DNA from: Woeseia sp.
GTDB taxonomy: Bacteria > Pseudomonadota > Gammaproteobacteria > Steroidobacterales > Woeseiaceae
Direction: 5' to 3'
DNA length: 64,000 bases
Assembly (NCBI GenBank): GCA_021773015.1
Contig: JAJFKW010000001.1
Coordinates: forward strand, 1,054,001-1,118,000
Shown: positions 8,203 to 18,027 of the stretch, one piece after another
How the letters are laid out: each line of letters begins with the position of its first letter
Position numbering within the stretch: the stretch's first letter is position 1
Translations under genes and position numbers: made by a program
The notes under the pieces: model-generated
The model's database searches: none
What the model was told of the DNA's origin: nothing
What the model saw: only the letters and a program-made list of their open reading frames with translations

Positions 8203-9594
8203 ATGGCCGCAAACGCAAAAACGAAAATGCATCCGGTGCTGGGCAAGTTCTTGCGCAAGCACCCTAAAACGGACGTCTTGGAATTGTTGATCCCCGATGT
8301 TTCCGGCGTATTACGGGGTAAACGCGCGCGGCGAGACGAATTTCAGAGCCTATTCAATAAGGGTTTCTATGTTCCTGGCGGTATCGTATTGCTCGACGCA
8401 CTTGGAGACTGCATTCCAAACTTGCGTTGGTCGTCAGACGATGGTGATCCAGATACCTTTGCAACCATCGTCGAAAATAGCATTGCACCCATTCCGTGGG
8501 CCAAGAAAGGCAGTGCGCAAGCCCTTTTTCGGCTGCAGAATGAAAATGGCAATAATTTTTTCGCAGACCCGCGAGCTGTGTTGGAACGGGCAAAGCGCCC
8601 GCTGGAAAAATCTGGCCTGACGATGGTGATGGCATGTGAGCTGGAGTTCTATTTGCTCGACGGCAACGCAGACCGCCCGGTCCGCAGTGTTTCCAAAGTA
8701 CCTGGTACCCATCGGCCTCAGCCGGGCCCTCAGGTCTATCACCCCGACGATCTTTGGGATATTGAAAATTTCCTAAATGATCTCAATGAAGTTTGCGCCA
8801 AGCAAAACATCCCGGCGGGCACAACGATATCGGAATTCGCCGCTGGTCAATTCGAGATCAACTTGCATCATGTCGCCGATCCAGTTCTCGCCTGCGATCA
8901 CGCGGTACTGCTAAAAAGAGCCATCAAGGCAATCGCAAAGCAACATGGTTTTGTTGCGTGCTTTATGGCCAAACCATTCGAGGAAGACTCTGGCTCCGGC
9001 CTTCATATTCACCTCAGCATTGTTGACAAACGCGGCAATAATTACTTTTCACAGAACAAGCAAAAACTCTCGGTACCGCCCTATTCCGCAAAATTTCGCC
9101 ATGCAATTGGCGGTCTAGCCAAAACGATGGCAGAGGCGACCGCGATATTTGCGCCAAACGCAAACTCATACCGGCGCCTACGCCCGGAGATGTTTGCACC
9201 GGTTGAGCCAAATTGGGGGGCGAATCATCGGAATGTCGCGTTACGTATTCCAATGTCAGACGAGAAAAACTTACGCGTTGAACATAGAGTTTCCGGAGCC
9301 GACGCTAATCCATACCTGGTTACAGCCGCAATTCTTGCCGGTATCCACTATGGAGTGAAAAACCGCCTTGATCCCGGTCGCATGGTTGAGGAAGGTGAGG
9401 TCGTGAAATTGAAGCGGAAAATTCCGAATCGTTGGGACGATGCATTAGCTAAAATGTCGCGCAGCGCAGTACTGCACGAATATTTAGGCACTGAATTTTG
9501 CAAAGCGTACGTAGCCAACAAGCGAGATGAGTCTCGCCGTTTTCACAACCATGTGAGTGAGTTGGATTTCGACTGGTATCTGCGTGCCGTTTAA
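8203..9594 (+). CDS. Glutamine synthetase family protein, gamma-glutamylpolyamine synthetase-like
   Basis: The 463 residues carry the glutamine synthetase catalytic core. Metal- and glutamate-binding elements include MACELEFYLLD, EFAAGQFEINLHH, the histidine in SGSGLHIHLSI, and NSYRRLRPEMFAPVEPNWG. The N-terminal part is short (VLELLIPDVSGVLRGKRA), as in PuuA/PauA/GlnA3-type enzymes that join glutamate to an amine such as putrescine. It lacks the tyrosine-adenylylation region of GlnA-I. The next gene, an acetylpolyamine amidohydrolase, starts 12 bases later, which strongly suggests one operon acting on a freed polyamine. A role in ethanolamine or another monoamine is possible. Confidence 0.85.
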   Translation: MAANAKTKMHPVLGKFLRKHPKTDVLELLIPDVSGVLRGKRARRDEFQSLFNKGFYVPGGIVLLDALGDCIPNLRWSSDDGDPDTFATIVENSIAPIPWAKKGSAQALFRLQNENGNNFFADPRAVLERAKRPLEKSGLTMVMACELEFYLLDGNADRPVRSVSKVPGTHRPQPGPQVYHPDDLWDIENFLNDLNEVCAKQNIPAGTTISEFAAGQFEINLHHVADPVLACDHAVLLKRAIKAIAKQHGFVACFMAKPFEEDSGSGLHIHLSIVDKRGNNYFSQNKQKLSVPPYSAKFRHAIGGLAKTMAEATAIFAPNANSYRRLRPEMFAPVEPNWGANHRNVALRIPMSDEKNLRVEHRVSGADANPYLVTAAILAGIHYGVKNRLDPGRMVEEGEVVKLKRKIPNRWDDALAKMSRSAVLHEYLGTEFCKAYVANKRDESRRFHNHVSELDFDWYLRAV

Positions 9595-9606
9595 ATTGGA
9601 TAAAAG

Positions 9607-10644
9607 ATGATCACCGTCTATTCAGATGCTCACCTGCAACATACCGGACTAAAGGAAATGGACGGCAACGGCTGGCGCGAGGCTGTGGAGAGCCCCGAAC
9701 GGGCAAGCAATGTCATACGCGTTATTCGAGAGCGACTTCTTGGCGAAGTCATTAAACCTAAATCATTTGCTGACAATAAGCTGCTTCGCATACACGACGC
9801 TGACTATTTGCAATTTTTGCAGTCGGCGTGGAACGAATGGGTCGCCCAAGGCAATACTGCTGATAATGCGAGACCCTTCGCTTTTGTTGGCGCCGGTATG
9901 CGACACGCCGATGGACGCAGCATACATTCACGCCTTGGGCGCTATTCATTCGACGCAGACTCACCGATTGTTGCAGGCAGCTGGAACGCAATACGCAGTT
10001 CTGCTGAGGTAGCGTTGACTGCGGCCGAGTTGATTATTTCCGGCGAGGACCGCGCATTCGCCGCATGCCGGCCACCTGGTCACCACGCCACCGCAAATTA
10101 TTGCGGTGGCTACTGCTATTTGAACAATGCTGCGCTGGCTGCGCAGTCATTGCGCGATAGCGGCATGCGACGCATCGCCATTGTTGACGTTGACTATCAT
10201 CATGGCAATGGCACACAGACTCTGTTTTATCGACGGAGCGATATACTTACGGTTTCACTGCACGCCGATCCGGCGGATGAGTATCCTTATTTCCTTGGCT
10301 TTTCTGACGAGCTCGGAGAAGGTGATGGAGAGGGCAAGAATCTGAATTTCCCGATGCCGTTTTCCACTGACTGGAAGACCTATAGTGGCGCGTTACAACA
10401 AGGGCTAACCCAGGTGAGCGCATTCGCGCCGGATGCGATCGTAGTGCCGCTCGGCTTGGATACATTTACAGATGACCCTATCGCTAATTTTGCGCTGCAG
10501 CAAGACGACTACCTGCGCATGGGTGAAATGATCAGCGCACTGCAAGTACCCGTTTTAGCAGTACTAGAAGGCGGCTACTCGGTGGACCATATAGGCGACA
10601 ATTGTGCCAATTTTCTTGAAGGACTTGAAATGGGCGGGGTGTAG
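9607..10644 (+). CDS. Acetylpolyamine amidohydrolase (histone deacetylase superfamily)
   Basis: The protein has 345 residues. Active-site elements are RPPGHHA (His159, His160), the metal site DVDYHHGNG (Asp196, His198), Asp285 in GLDTFTDDP, and Tyr324 in EGGYS. From memory, each lies exactly one position after the corresponding residue of the Mycoplana ramosa acetylpolyamine amidohydrolase, which is also about 341 residues. SFDADSPIVAGSW upstream of the catalytic core also resembles that branch. It should use Zn2+ to remove acetyl groups from N-acetylated polyamines in the cytoplasm. It lies 12 bases after the gamma-glutamylpolyamine synthetase-like gene. An acetoin-utilisation (AcuC) or other HDAC-like role is less likely given the residue match and context. 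Confidence 0.87.
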   Translation: MITVYSDAHLQHTGLKEMDGNGWREAVESPERASNVIRVIRERLLGEVIKPKSFADNKLLRIHDADYLQFLQSAWNEWVAQGNTADNARPFAFVGAGMRHADGRSIHSRLGRYSFDADSPIVAGSWNAIRSSAEVALTAAELIISGEDRAFAACRPPGHHATANYCGGYCYLNNAALAAQSLRDSGMRRIAIVDVDYHHGNGTQTLFYRRSDILTVSLHADPADEYPYFLGFSDELGEGDGEGKNLNFPMPFSTDWKTYSGALQQGLTQVSAFAPDAIVVPLGLDTFTDDPIANFALQQDDYLRMGEMISALQVPVLAVLEGGYSVDHIGDNCANFLEGLEMGGV

Positions 10645-10791
10645 TACGCAAACGCAAGATTATTAACCGCTGCCCGACGAGCGCAAGCGTAGGAAGATGC
10701 GGTTGGCTGATCCTTCACTCGGAGTAAAGCGGACCGCAGCGAGCCATCCGATTGAAGGGCCACCCATTCCGAATCACACGGTCTATTGCAT

Positions 10792-11088
10792 CTAACCGAA
10801 CAAACTACTCAATTGCATCGCTTTGGAAATATCGCCAACGACAGCTAACTTTCCCTGCATGTAGGCCATCATCGCATTTAAGTTGCCGTCGAACAGCGCA
10901 ACTAGATCGTCCGCACTCATCTTGAAGATCAATTCCGCATCTTGATCGTCATTGGAGACCAACATTGGCGTGGCGTCGCCCGCGACGAATACACAACCGT
11001 TGTCGCCAAGGTCGAATTTGACAGTAAATCCAATAGCATCTTTGCCTTCGACAAGTTTGCGTACACGTTCAGTTAAATCATTTAGCAA
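10792..11088 (-). CDS. SCP2 sterol-carrier-like domain protein
   Basis: This 98-residue protein is a single SCP2 domain: MSADDLVALFDGNLNAMMAYMQGKLAVVGD is the recognisable C-terminal half. The domain forms a hydrophobic pocket for lipids or acyl-CoA. The start is a TTG at 11088; a stop lies 11 codons upstream and no in-frame ATG or GTG exists between. It begins 10 bases after the MFS transporter stop and is probably co-transcribed with it. Ligand unknown. Confidence 0.8.
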   Translation of the reverse strand: MLNDLTERVRKLVEGKDAIGFTVKFDLGDNGCVFVAGDATPMLVSNDDQDAELIFKMSADDLVALFDGNLNAMMAYMQGKLAVVGDISKAMQLSSLFG

Positions 11089-11098
11089 TTTTGCATCT

Positions 11099-12442
11099 TC
11101 AACTTGCGTCGACTCGACTCAAGTCCCTTTCGATGTGCACGCTCGCACGGTAATAATGAAACGCGGACCACGGAATGGTCACCGCCGCCACCGCCAGCAG
11201 ACTGTAGCGCATCGACTCGAATCCCACGCTTGGCTCAAGCAGATCGCTCATAATTCCGGTTACCTGTGGGCCGATGCCTAAGCCAATGATGTTGAGTATC
11301 AGCAGCACGAATGCTGATGCAACTGCCCGCATCCGAAGCGGCACCAAGTTCTGTACCTGTGCGTACGTCGTAGGCAAGTAAACGTTAGACAAGACCACCG
11401 GAACAATATAAATAGCCAACGCCCAGCGATAGTCGAACATCAGGAATACAGGAATCGAAAAAATCCAGGCAACCATCAATAACGACGCGACACCCTGCAG
11501 CGATAGTTTCATGCTTTTGCGACCTAGGCGATCAGCAATATAACCGCCACCAACATATCCCAAGCCAGCTCCGAAGCCATATATCAGCCCCAAATACAAT
11601 CCAACTTGGGCAACCGGCAATTCAAAGCTACGCACCATAAATGTTGGGAAAAAAATAATGGATGTGTAACCACCGAACGCGGCCAAGCCTGAACCCACAG
11701 CAAGATGAACGAATGCAGGCCGTCGAAACAAAAACGCGCCCACCTGACGCATCTTCGGCCGCTGTTGTGTGTCTTGCCGCTGCTCAGAGGCACCACGCAT
11801 AGGTTCAGGAATCGTGAATCGGACCACCAAAGCCAGTAGAACTCCCGGCAGGCCAACCATAAAAAATGCGGCGCGCCAGCCAATGTTTTGTGCGACCCAA
11901 CCACCTGCCAAGAACGCAATCATTATGCCGAGCGATATACCCAGAGTGTAAACGCCCATAGCGGTTGAACGTTGCGCCGGCGGATAATAGTCCGCAATCA
12001 TGGATACAGCGGGCGGGCTGCACCCCGCTTCGCCAACACCGACGCCTATTCTGGCAAGCGCCAGTTGAAAAACGTTTGTCACAAGCCCCGAGAGCGCAGT
12101 CATTGCGCTCCATACGGCGACAGCAGCGGCAATCAGATTTCGACGGTTGTAGCGGTCCGCTAGCGTGGCAATTGGCAAACCGAGCGTCGCATAAAAAATA
12201 GCAAATGCCGGTCCGGCCAGAAATCCCAGTACCCAATCGCCAACCCCAAATTCCGCTTTGATTGCGGGCAACAAAATTGACAGAATTTGGCGGTCTACAA
12301 AATTCAATGTGTAGACCAACACAAGTACGCCAAGCGCATAATTTCTGGCTAAAACACTAATCGGTCTTTGTACTAATTTTTCTATTGTCGTTCCCGATGG
12401 GCACTTGTACGCCGCAGCCTGGACGACGATGTCGGATACCAT
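11099..12442 (-). CDS. MFS transporter, spinster-like
   Basis: The 447 residues hold about 12 membrane segments. LNFVDRQILSILLPAIKAEF in the first segment and ADRYNRRNLIAAAVAVWS in loop 2-3 are the signature of the spinster-like MFS subfamily. The second half repeats the loop motif as IADRLGRKSMKLSLQ. Such proteins move small organic acids, sugars or lipids across the inner membrane, but their substrates are poorly defined. The SCP2 gene follows directly, which may hint at a lipidic or aromatic ligand. The start lies 5 bases from the long reading of the divergent MATE gene. Confidence 0.87.
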   Translation of the reverse strand: MVSDIVVQAAAYKCPSGTTIEKLVQRPISVLARNYALGVLVLVYTLNFVDRQILSILLPAIKAEFGVGDWVLGFLAGPAFAIFYATLGLPIATLADRYNRRNLIAAAVAVWSAMTALSGLVTNVFQLALARIGVGVGEAGCSPPAVSMIADYYPPAQRSTAMGVYTLGISLGIMIAFLAGGWVAQNIGWRAAFFMVGLPGVLLALVVRFTIPEPMRGASEQRQDTQQRPKMRQVGAFLFRRPAFVHLAVGSGLAAFGGYTSIIFFPTFMVRSFELPVAQVGLYLGLIYGFGAGLGYVGGGYIADRLGRKSMKLSLQGVASLLMVAWIFSIPVFLMFDYRWALAIYIVPVVLSNVYLPTTYAQVQNLVPLRMRAVASAFVLLILNIIGLGIGPQVTGIMSDLLEPSVGFESMRYSLLAVAAVTIPWSAFHYYRASVHIERDLSRVDAS

Positions 12443-12546
12443 AGCAAATGCACAGCACCATCAACACCACAATGCGGTATTTGTCGGATCTACGTGCAGA
12501 CTCGATATACAATTTCCTTCTACAAGGTCGAATTCAACCCGCTAAA

Positions 12547-13908
12547 ATGACAATGATATCGTCTGCAATGCGCAAGGAGACTCGCACTGTATTATCGATC
12601 ACCACGCCCCTCATGGCTGCATACACAGCCGAAATGGGTATGATGATTACTGACATGATTATTGTCGGTCGGCTAGGGAGCAAAGAACTCGCTGCAGTAG
12701 GCCTAACAGCGGATTGGTTTTACGTTCTGCTGCTGATCGGAATGGGCGTCGTTTCAATCGTCAGTGTAATCGCCGCCCAGAAATACGGGGAAGGCGATGC
12801 AGCAGGCGTCATCAGTGCCGTTGAGCAAGGCCTCATCGTAGCCGGATGGTGCAGCGTGCCGGTGATTTTGGCGGTATGGTTTTTGGGACCTGCTTTAAGT
12901 TTCGCAAATCAGGATCCAAAGGTCATTCAATTAATAACGGCATACTCACGCCCTCTTGCCCTCAGTGTTTTGCCGGCTCTGTGGTTCGTTGTCTTAAGGA
13001 ACTATGTAACGGCCATTGAACGTGCATCCGGCATCATGATCATTACCGTTGCCGCGCTCATATTGAATCTGTTCCTTAACCTCGGTCTGGTTCTTGGCTA
13101 CTTCGGCATGCCGGCACTTGGCGTTGTCGGCGCGGCCTGGGGTACGACGATAGTCACCTGGTTGATGTTCCTCGTATTGGCGGTACATGTCGCACGTTCG
13201 AGCAAATTCGCTGGGCTGCGACCCTCACTATTTCCACGCACTACCGATGCGGCACTCGCTAGAGAAATAGTCGCACTGGGCCTGCCAGTCACCGCCGCGC
13301 AGTTTCTTAGTGGGGCGATGTTTACCGTAGCGGCCATTCTGGTCGGTATGATCAGCGCCGACATACTTGCGGCTCAGCTGATCGTCTATAGCGTAATCTA
13401 TCTGTGCCTGAGCGCGAACGTCGCCTTCGGCGATGCCATCAGAGTACGCGTCGCTTACGGCGTTGGCCTTGGCTCTGCCACAGCGGTGCGCACGTCTTCC
13501 GCCATTGTGTTGGTTCTCGCGATTACATTCGTCTTCTCTGCGACGTTGTTCTTGTGGTTCGCTCCGGAGGTTTTGGTCGGCATTTTTCTAAATATTTCCG
13601 ATCCGACAAATCTTTCCGTTCTGCAAATCGCGGTAGGGTTAGCGATCTTCGCCGGTGTCTTTCAGCTCTTTGACGGTATTCAAATGATTTTCGCCAACGG
13701 CCTTAGGGGGCTGCGTGACACGACGAGTCCTATGTGGTTTTCGCTCGTTGGATTCTGGATCGTCGGCATCGGCAGCGGTACGTTGCTGTGCTTCCCGATG
13801 GGCTACGGAGCCCAAGGATTGTGGTGGGGATTGATCGCCGGCGCTTTCGTCACCACCAGCCTGATGGCGCAGAAATTTCTTAGAAACCTAAGTAGCCTGA
13901 ACGATTAA
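12547..13908 (+). CDS. MATE-family multidrug/metabolite exporter
   Basis: I choose ATG 12547 (MTMISSAMRKETR), giving 453 residues, the usual size for MATE proteins. The frame continues to an ATG at 12448, but that would leave only 5 bases to the divergent MFS gene and adds 33 non-conserved residues. About 12 membrane helices are present, and TAEMGMMITDMIIVGRLGSKELAAVGL is the conserved first-helix region of NorM-type exporters. It exports cationic compounds using a Na+ or H+ gradient. Its immediate partner is the divergent MFS gene. Confidence 0.88.
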   Translation: MTMISSAMRKETRTVLSITTPLMAAYTAEMGMMITDMIIVGRLGSKELAAVGLTADWFYVLLLIGMGVVSIVSVIAAQKYGEGDAAGVISAVEQGLIVAGWCSVPVILAVWFLGPALSFANQDPKVIQLITAYSRPLALSVLPALWFVVLRNYVTAIERASGIMIITVAALILNLFLNLGLVLGYFGMPALGVVGAAWGTTIVTWLMFLVLAVHVARSSKFAGLRPSLFPRTTDAALAREIVALGLPVTAAQFLSGAMFTVAAILVGMISADILAAQLIVYSVIYLCLSANVAFGDAIRVRVAYGVGLGSATAVRTSSAIVLVLAITFVFSATLFLWFAPEVLVGIFLNISDPTNLSVLQIAVGLAIFAGVFQLFDGIQMIFANGLRGLRDTTSPMWFSLVGFWIVGIGSGTLLCFPMGYGAQGLWWGLIAGAFVTTSLMAQKFLRNLSSLND

Positions 13909-13941
13909 CGAGGCAAGACAGCCGATCCAGATGAGAATTAC

Positions 13942-15687
13942 TCAGTGCTTTGTAACACTTCCCGGCCCCGCTGCACCGGCCGATGGCCGACGCGGATCGG
14001 ACCAACCTCGATAAGTCAGCTCACGCTTCGCAACCGACTGTAAACTGCCCATCGCTCGCGTATTGGCGACATTGTGGCCGCGTCGTTCAAGCTCGCGAAT
14101 CGTATCCGGGCTGTGACCAGATTCAAGCAGTAAAATATCCGGAAACCACTGGTGATGCATGCGTGGCACGCTGCTTGCGTCGGCGATGTTCATTTCAAAG
14201 TCCAATACGTTAACCAACATCTGCAATACAGTCGTGATGATTCGGCTGCCGCCCGGACTGCCTGTAACGAGTATTGGCTCGCCGTTTTGGAATACCATCG
14301 TCGGCGTCATCGAACTTAACGGTCGCTTATGCGCCTCGATGGAGTTTGCTTCGCCACCTAACATACCAAATGCGTTGGGAACACCCGATTTCGAAACAAA
14401 ATCGTCCATCTCGTTATTCAATAAGAAACCAGCACCGGCGACACTAATACCCGAACCATAGGAAAAATTAAGCGTATAGGTATTGGACACCGCATTGCCC
14501 TGGCTATCCATCACAGAAAAATGCGTGGTGTCGAAACTTTCCGGCGCCGGCGCCACACCGGCAGCAATTTCGGACGATGGACGCGCTTTGTGCATGTTGA
14601 TCCCCGCCGCTAAAGTCTTCGCATACTGTTTGCTGGTTAACCAGGCAGTGGGAACGTCGTAGAAGTCCATATCGCCGAGGTGTTCGCTGCGATCCGCATA
14701 CGCCAGCTTCATTGTTTCAGTGAGCAGATGCACGGTATCGGCACTTCCAGCGCCAAATTCAGCCACTGGGAAATTTTCCAAGACACTCAGCATTTGAATG
14801 ACGTGTACACCGCCGGAACTGGCCGGCGGCATTGAGACAATGTCGTAGCCGCGGTAAGTGCCGCGCAGCGGCTCACGAACTGCGACGGTATAGGCAGCCA
14901 ACGCTTGCGCATCGATCAAACCGTTGTGGGCGCGCATTTCCGCGACGATTTTTTCCGCAATTGCGCCTTTATAAAACGCGTCGGGGCCTTGCTCCGCGAT
15001 CAGCGCCAAGGATGTCGCTAGATCATCCTGAATCAGGATTTCTCCCGGCTTGTAGACCTCGCCGTCGGCTTTGTAAAAATATTGCCGTGTCGCCGCATTG
15101 CTCGCAAGACGTTCGCGACGGGCTGTCAAATTACTCGCCAGGTCGAAGCTTACCTTGATGCCATTTCGTGCTAGATCAACAGCCGGTTGAACCACAGCGG
15201 CCCACGGCATTGCCCCATACTTCTCATGCGCCAACCACAGGCCCGCGACCGTACCGGGTACGCCGGCCGCCATGTGGCTAAATCGAGATTTTTGAGGATC
15301 TGCATTGCCATCGGCATCAAGATACATATCGCGCGTTGCCCGCGGCGGTGCTTTTTCTCGATAATCTAGGGCAACCGTTTCATCTTTATCCGCGAGATGG
15401 ATCAACATAAAGCCGCCGCCGCCCAAATTTCCTGCGCGCGGCAGGGTGACGGACAGCGCGAAACCGACCGCAACCGCAGCGTCGATCGCGTTACCGCCTT
15501 CTGCGAGAATTTTCGCACCCACGTTGCTGGCCACCGCGTTTTGCGAAGCCACCATACCGTGCATGTCATACATAGGGTGGTGTCGGGCATTATATCTAAC
15601 GATGGCAGATTCCGAACTTTGCGCTAGCAAATCTACCGGCTGCATTGTCACTAGCACACTGGCCGCGAGCACTGTCAATCGATTCAT
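13942..15687 (-). CDS. ggt: Gamma-glutamyltransferase
   Basis: The 581 residues start with a signal peptide (SVLVTMQPVDLLAQ), so the enzyme acts in the periplasm. The proenzyme should cleave itself before Thr387 in DTTHFSVMDSQGNAVS; Thr387 is then the N-terminal nucleophile of the small subunit. Substrate-binding DYREKAP gives Arg110, and GSPGGSRII is the conserved oxyanion-region loop. Both Arg110 and Thr387 are offset by four from E. coli Ggt. It hydrolyses or transfers gamma-glutamyl groups from glutathione and similar peptides. Convergent with the MATE gene. It could recover glutamate from exported gamma-glutamyl amines, though that is speculation. Confidence 0.93.
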   Translation of the reverse strand: MNRLTVLAASVLVTMQPVDLLAQSSESAIVRYNARHHPMYDMHGMVASQNAVASNVGAKILAEGGNAIDAAVAVGFALSVTLPRAGNLGGGGFMLIHLADKDETVALDYREKAPPRATRDMYLDADGNADPQKSRFSHMAAGVPGTVAGLWLAHEKYGAMPWAAVVQPAVDLARNGIKVSFDLASNLTARRERLASNAATRQYFYKADGEVYKPGEILIQDDLATSLALIAEQGPDAFYKGAIAEKIVAEMRAHNGLIDAQALAAYTVAVREPLRGTYRGYDIVSMPPASSGGVHVIQMLSVLENFPVAEFGAGSADTVHLLTETMKLAYADRSEHLGDMDFYDVPTAWLTSKQYAKTLAAGINMHKARPSSEIAAGVAPAPESFDTTHFSVMDSQGNAVSNTYTLNFSYGSGISVAGAGFLLNNEMDDFVSKSGVPNAFGMLGGEANSIEAHKRPLSSMTPTMVFQNGEPILVTGSPGGSRIITTVLQMLVNVLDFEMNIADASSVPRMHHQWFPDILLLESGHSPDTIRELERRGHNVANTRAMGSLQSVAKRELTYRGWSDPRRPSAGAAGPGSVTKH

Positions 15688-15792
15688 AATTCATTTCCGT
15701 AAAATACAGCCAGCGATTTGCGCATGATGGGTCAGTCGCCAGCCGGTTGAAAAAATGCTGAGTTAATTTGCAACGATTGCTCTACTTACAAA

Positions 15793-17043
15793 TTAGGGTA
15801 ACACCGCCTTAAATACGACAAAGAACAATATCGCCAAAATCGCGCCGGCCGGTATGGTAACCACCCATGATACGAATATTCGACCTACGACCCGCAAGTC
15901 AATCGCGTCTATGCCACGCGCCAATCCGACGCCTAGCACCGCTCCAACGAGTGTGTGCGTTGTCGATATCGGAATACCGGTACCCGAGGCAATTACAATA
16001 GTTGTCGCAGCTGCTAGTTCGGCTGCAAATCCACGACTCGGCGTAAGTTGCGTGATCTTTTCACCGACCGTGGCGATCACCCGGCGTCCGAAGGTCGCCA
16101 GGCCGACGACGATGCCAACGCCGCCCAGGATTAGCACATAAGCTGGCGTCGCAGACTCTGCACCGATCACGCCGGTTTTGGCCACACTAATGACTGCCGC
16201 GAGGGGTCCAATCGCATTTGCGACGTCGTTTGAGCCATGCGCGAATGCCATCCCACATGCGGTAACAACCATGAGAACCGCAAATACGCGTTCGACGGTA
16301 TGAAAATGCTGCTTCTTATCTTTTTTCGCATCCGGCTCAATGCGCTGAATGAGCACCGCGCCCAGTACGGAAATACTAATAGCGATGCCAATCGCGATCA
16401 AGTAACTGTTCCAGAGGCTCACATTGAGGCCAACGTGCTTCAAGCCCTTCAAAATGGTCACTAGTGTAATGGTGAATGCGGCAAAGAAAATATAGATCGG
16501 AACATAGCGTTTTGCCCATTTCAGCGGATCTTCGCGGCGTAGAATCAACCACTGCACGCTGGCGTAGATCAAATACGCAATGAGGCCTGCTGTGAGGGGT
16601 GAAATCACCCAGCTCATTACAATCGTCCCGACTTTCGCCCATTGCACGGCATCAATGCCGATGCCGACCGCCGCAAATCCAACGATTGCACCGACAATAG
16701 AATGCGTCGTTGATACCGGCCAGCCGTTTCGTGACGCCACCAGCAACCAAGTTCCCGCCGCCAGCAGCGACGCCAACATTCCGTATACCAATAGTTCAGG
16801 TGATTCGCTCAGAAGCCCGGCATCGACGATCCCCTTGCGAATGGTTGAAGTCACTTCACCGCCAGCAAGCACCGCGCCTAAAAATTCGAATATCGCGGCA
16901 ACCAAGATCGCCTGCTTGATCGTCAGCGCTTTGGCGCCCACCGACGTCGCCATCGCATTGGCAACATCGTTCGCGCCAATCCCCCACGCCATGAATATGC
17001 CAAACAGGATCGCAAGGCCTATATAAACTAATTGTGCATCCAT
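15793..17043 (-). CDS. pit: PiT-family inorganic phosphate transporter
   Basis: The protein has 416 residues and about 10 membrane helices. The twin PiT signatures are present: GANDVANAMATSVGAKALT near the N-terminus and HGSNDVANAIGPLAAVI in the second half. It imports phosphate, normally as a metal-phosphate complex, with protons or sodium. It follows the DUF47 gene by 36 bases in the order DUF47-pit that is common in bacteria. Confidence 0.92.
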   Translation of the reverse strand: MDAQLVYIGLAILFGIFMAWGIGANDVANAMATSVGAKALTIKQAILVAAIFEFLGAVLAGGEVTSTIRKGIVDAGLLSESPELLVYGMLASLLAAGTWLLVASRNGWPVSTTHSIVGAIVGFAAVGIGIDAVQWAKVGTIVMSWVISPLTAGLIAYLIYASVQWLILRREDPLKWAKRYVPIYIFFAAFTITLVTILKGLKHVGLNVSLWNSYLIAIGIAISISVLGAVLIQRIEPDAKKDKKQHFHTVERVFAVLMVVTACGMAFAHGSNDVANAIGPLAAVISVAKTGVIGAESATPAYVLILGGVGIVVGLATFGRRVIATVGEKITQLTPSRGFAAELAAATTIVIASGTGIPISTTHTLVGAVLGVGLARGIDAIDLRVVGRIFVSWVVTIPAGAILAILFFVVFKAVLP

Positions 17044-17079
17044 CGGAACGCCCTAATTGAGAATCAGTTTTTAGATTTC

Positions 17080-17745
17080 TTAGTGGGAGAGCAGCAATTC
17101 CAGACGCCGGCCAACTCTTTCCGCCATGTCGGCGATTTCCCCGAGTAGTCCGATCACCTGATATAGAAATATGACGTTGACAGGCTCAAGTTCACTCTCA
17201 ACCGCAAATAATTGAGCGCGAAGCGCAGCTTCTCTGTCATCAGTATCGGTTTCGATTCTGTCGAGTTCTTCGATGAGTTCCGATACCAGTGAGACTTCGG
17301 CGCCGCGAAAGCCGGTTGTAAATAATTCGTCTAACTCACGTACACTCTTGCGAGCTTGTTTGGTTGCATCAACACATCGTCCAACAAATGTAAGAAACTC
17401 GTCACTGATTTGTGGCGGGACTTGCATTTTGCGACCAAAGAAAATACCGGAAACGTCTTTCGCTCGATTCGCCATTTTGTCTTGTACGAGCAACAATTCC
17501 AGCAAGTCTTCGCGCGGTACTGGCATAAACAAACTTTTCGGCAAGTGCAGACGAATTTCCTTCTTCACATCGTCTGCCTCATGTTCGTAGCGTTCAATTT
17601 CGGAACGACTTTTTGTCGCCGTCTCCCAATCGCCGCTAATCGCGGCTTCGAAGAAGCCGACAAGCTCTCGGGTACATTTGTAGGCCAAATCAACATGTTT
17701 CTCGAGCGGCCTAACGGGTGACGATCCGAAAATATTAGCTAACAT
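17080..17745 (-). CDS. DUF47 (PhoU-like) protein, PiT accessory
   Basis: This 221-residue soluble, all-helical protein belongs to the DUF47/TIGR00153 family of PhoU relatives. Family features are ERYEHEADDVKKEIRLHLPKS and PVPREDLLELLLVQDKMANRAKDV. These proteins are encoded beside PiT transporters and are thought to regulate them. A strong ribosome site (AAGGGGAC) precedes the ATG at 17745. It sits inside a short inverted repeat (TAGGT and ACCTA arms) that may affect expression. Confidence 0.9.
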   Translation of the reverse strand: MLANIFGSSPVRPLEKHVDLAYKCTRELVGFFEAAISGDWETATKSRSEIERYEHEADDVKKEIRLHLPKSLFMPVPREDLLELLLVQDKMANRAKDVSGIFFGRKMQVPPQISDEFLTFVGRCVDATKQARKSVRELDELFTTGFRGAEVSLVSELIEELDRIETDTDDREAALRAQLFAVESELEPVNVIFLYQVIGLLGEIADMAERVGRRLELLLSH

Positions 17746-18027
17746 AGGTCCCCTTTTTGTACCTAAATATCACAGTTTCTGAGTACAATCTGGCAGTTTT
17801 TTATGGCGCACAGCAGCCACTACCTACGCTGCAGCACTAATCGCCATTATCTAGTCTGCACCTACATTGGGCACCTAAATTGCGCCGCCAAAATAGGCTG
17901 CCGGGATAGTATCAGACGGCCCAAGGAACACAAAACCGAAAAGCACCGAAAGGTCTCGGCACTGCATAATCTCTGCCCGCCCAACATGCTAGACTCGTTT
18001 TTTTGGACAGCGGAAAATAGAGATCAC

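Noticed and set aside
17803-18027. 75-codon N-terminal extension of the EVE protein
   Set aside because: The part upstream of ATG 18028 lacks conservation, and a stand-alone EVE domain is already complete at 150 residues.
17746-18027. Possible 6S RNA or other small RNA upstream of the EVE gene
   Set aside because: I looked because small RNAs can lie near EVE genes, but see no convincing hairpin with a central bubble.
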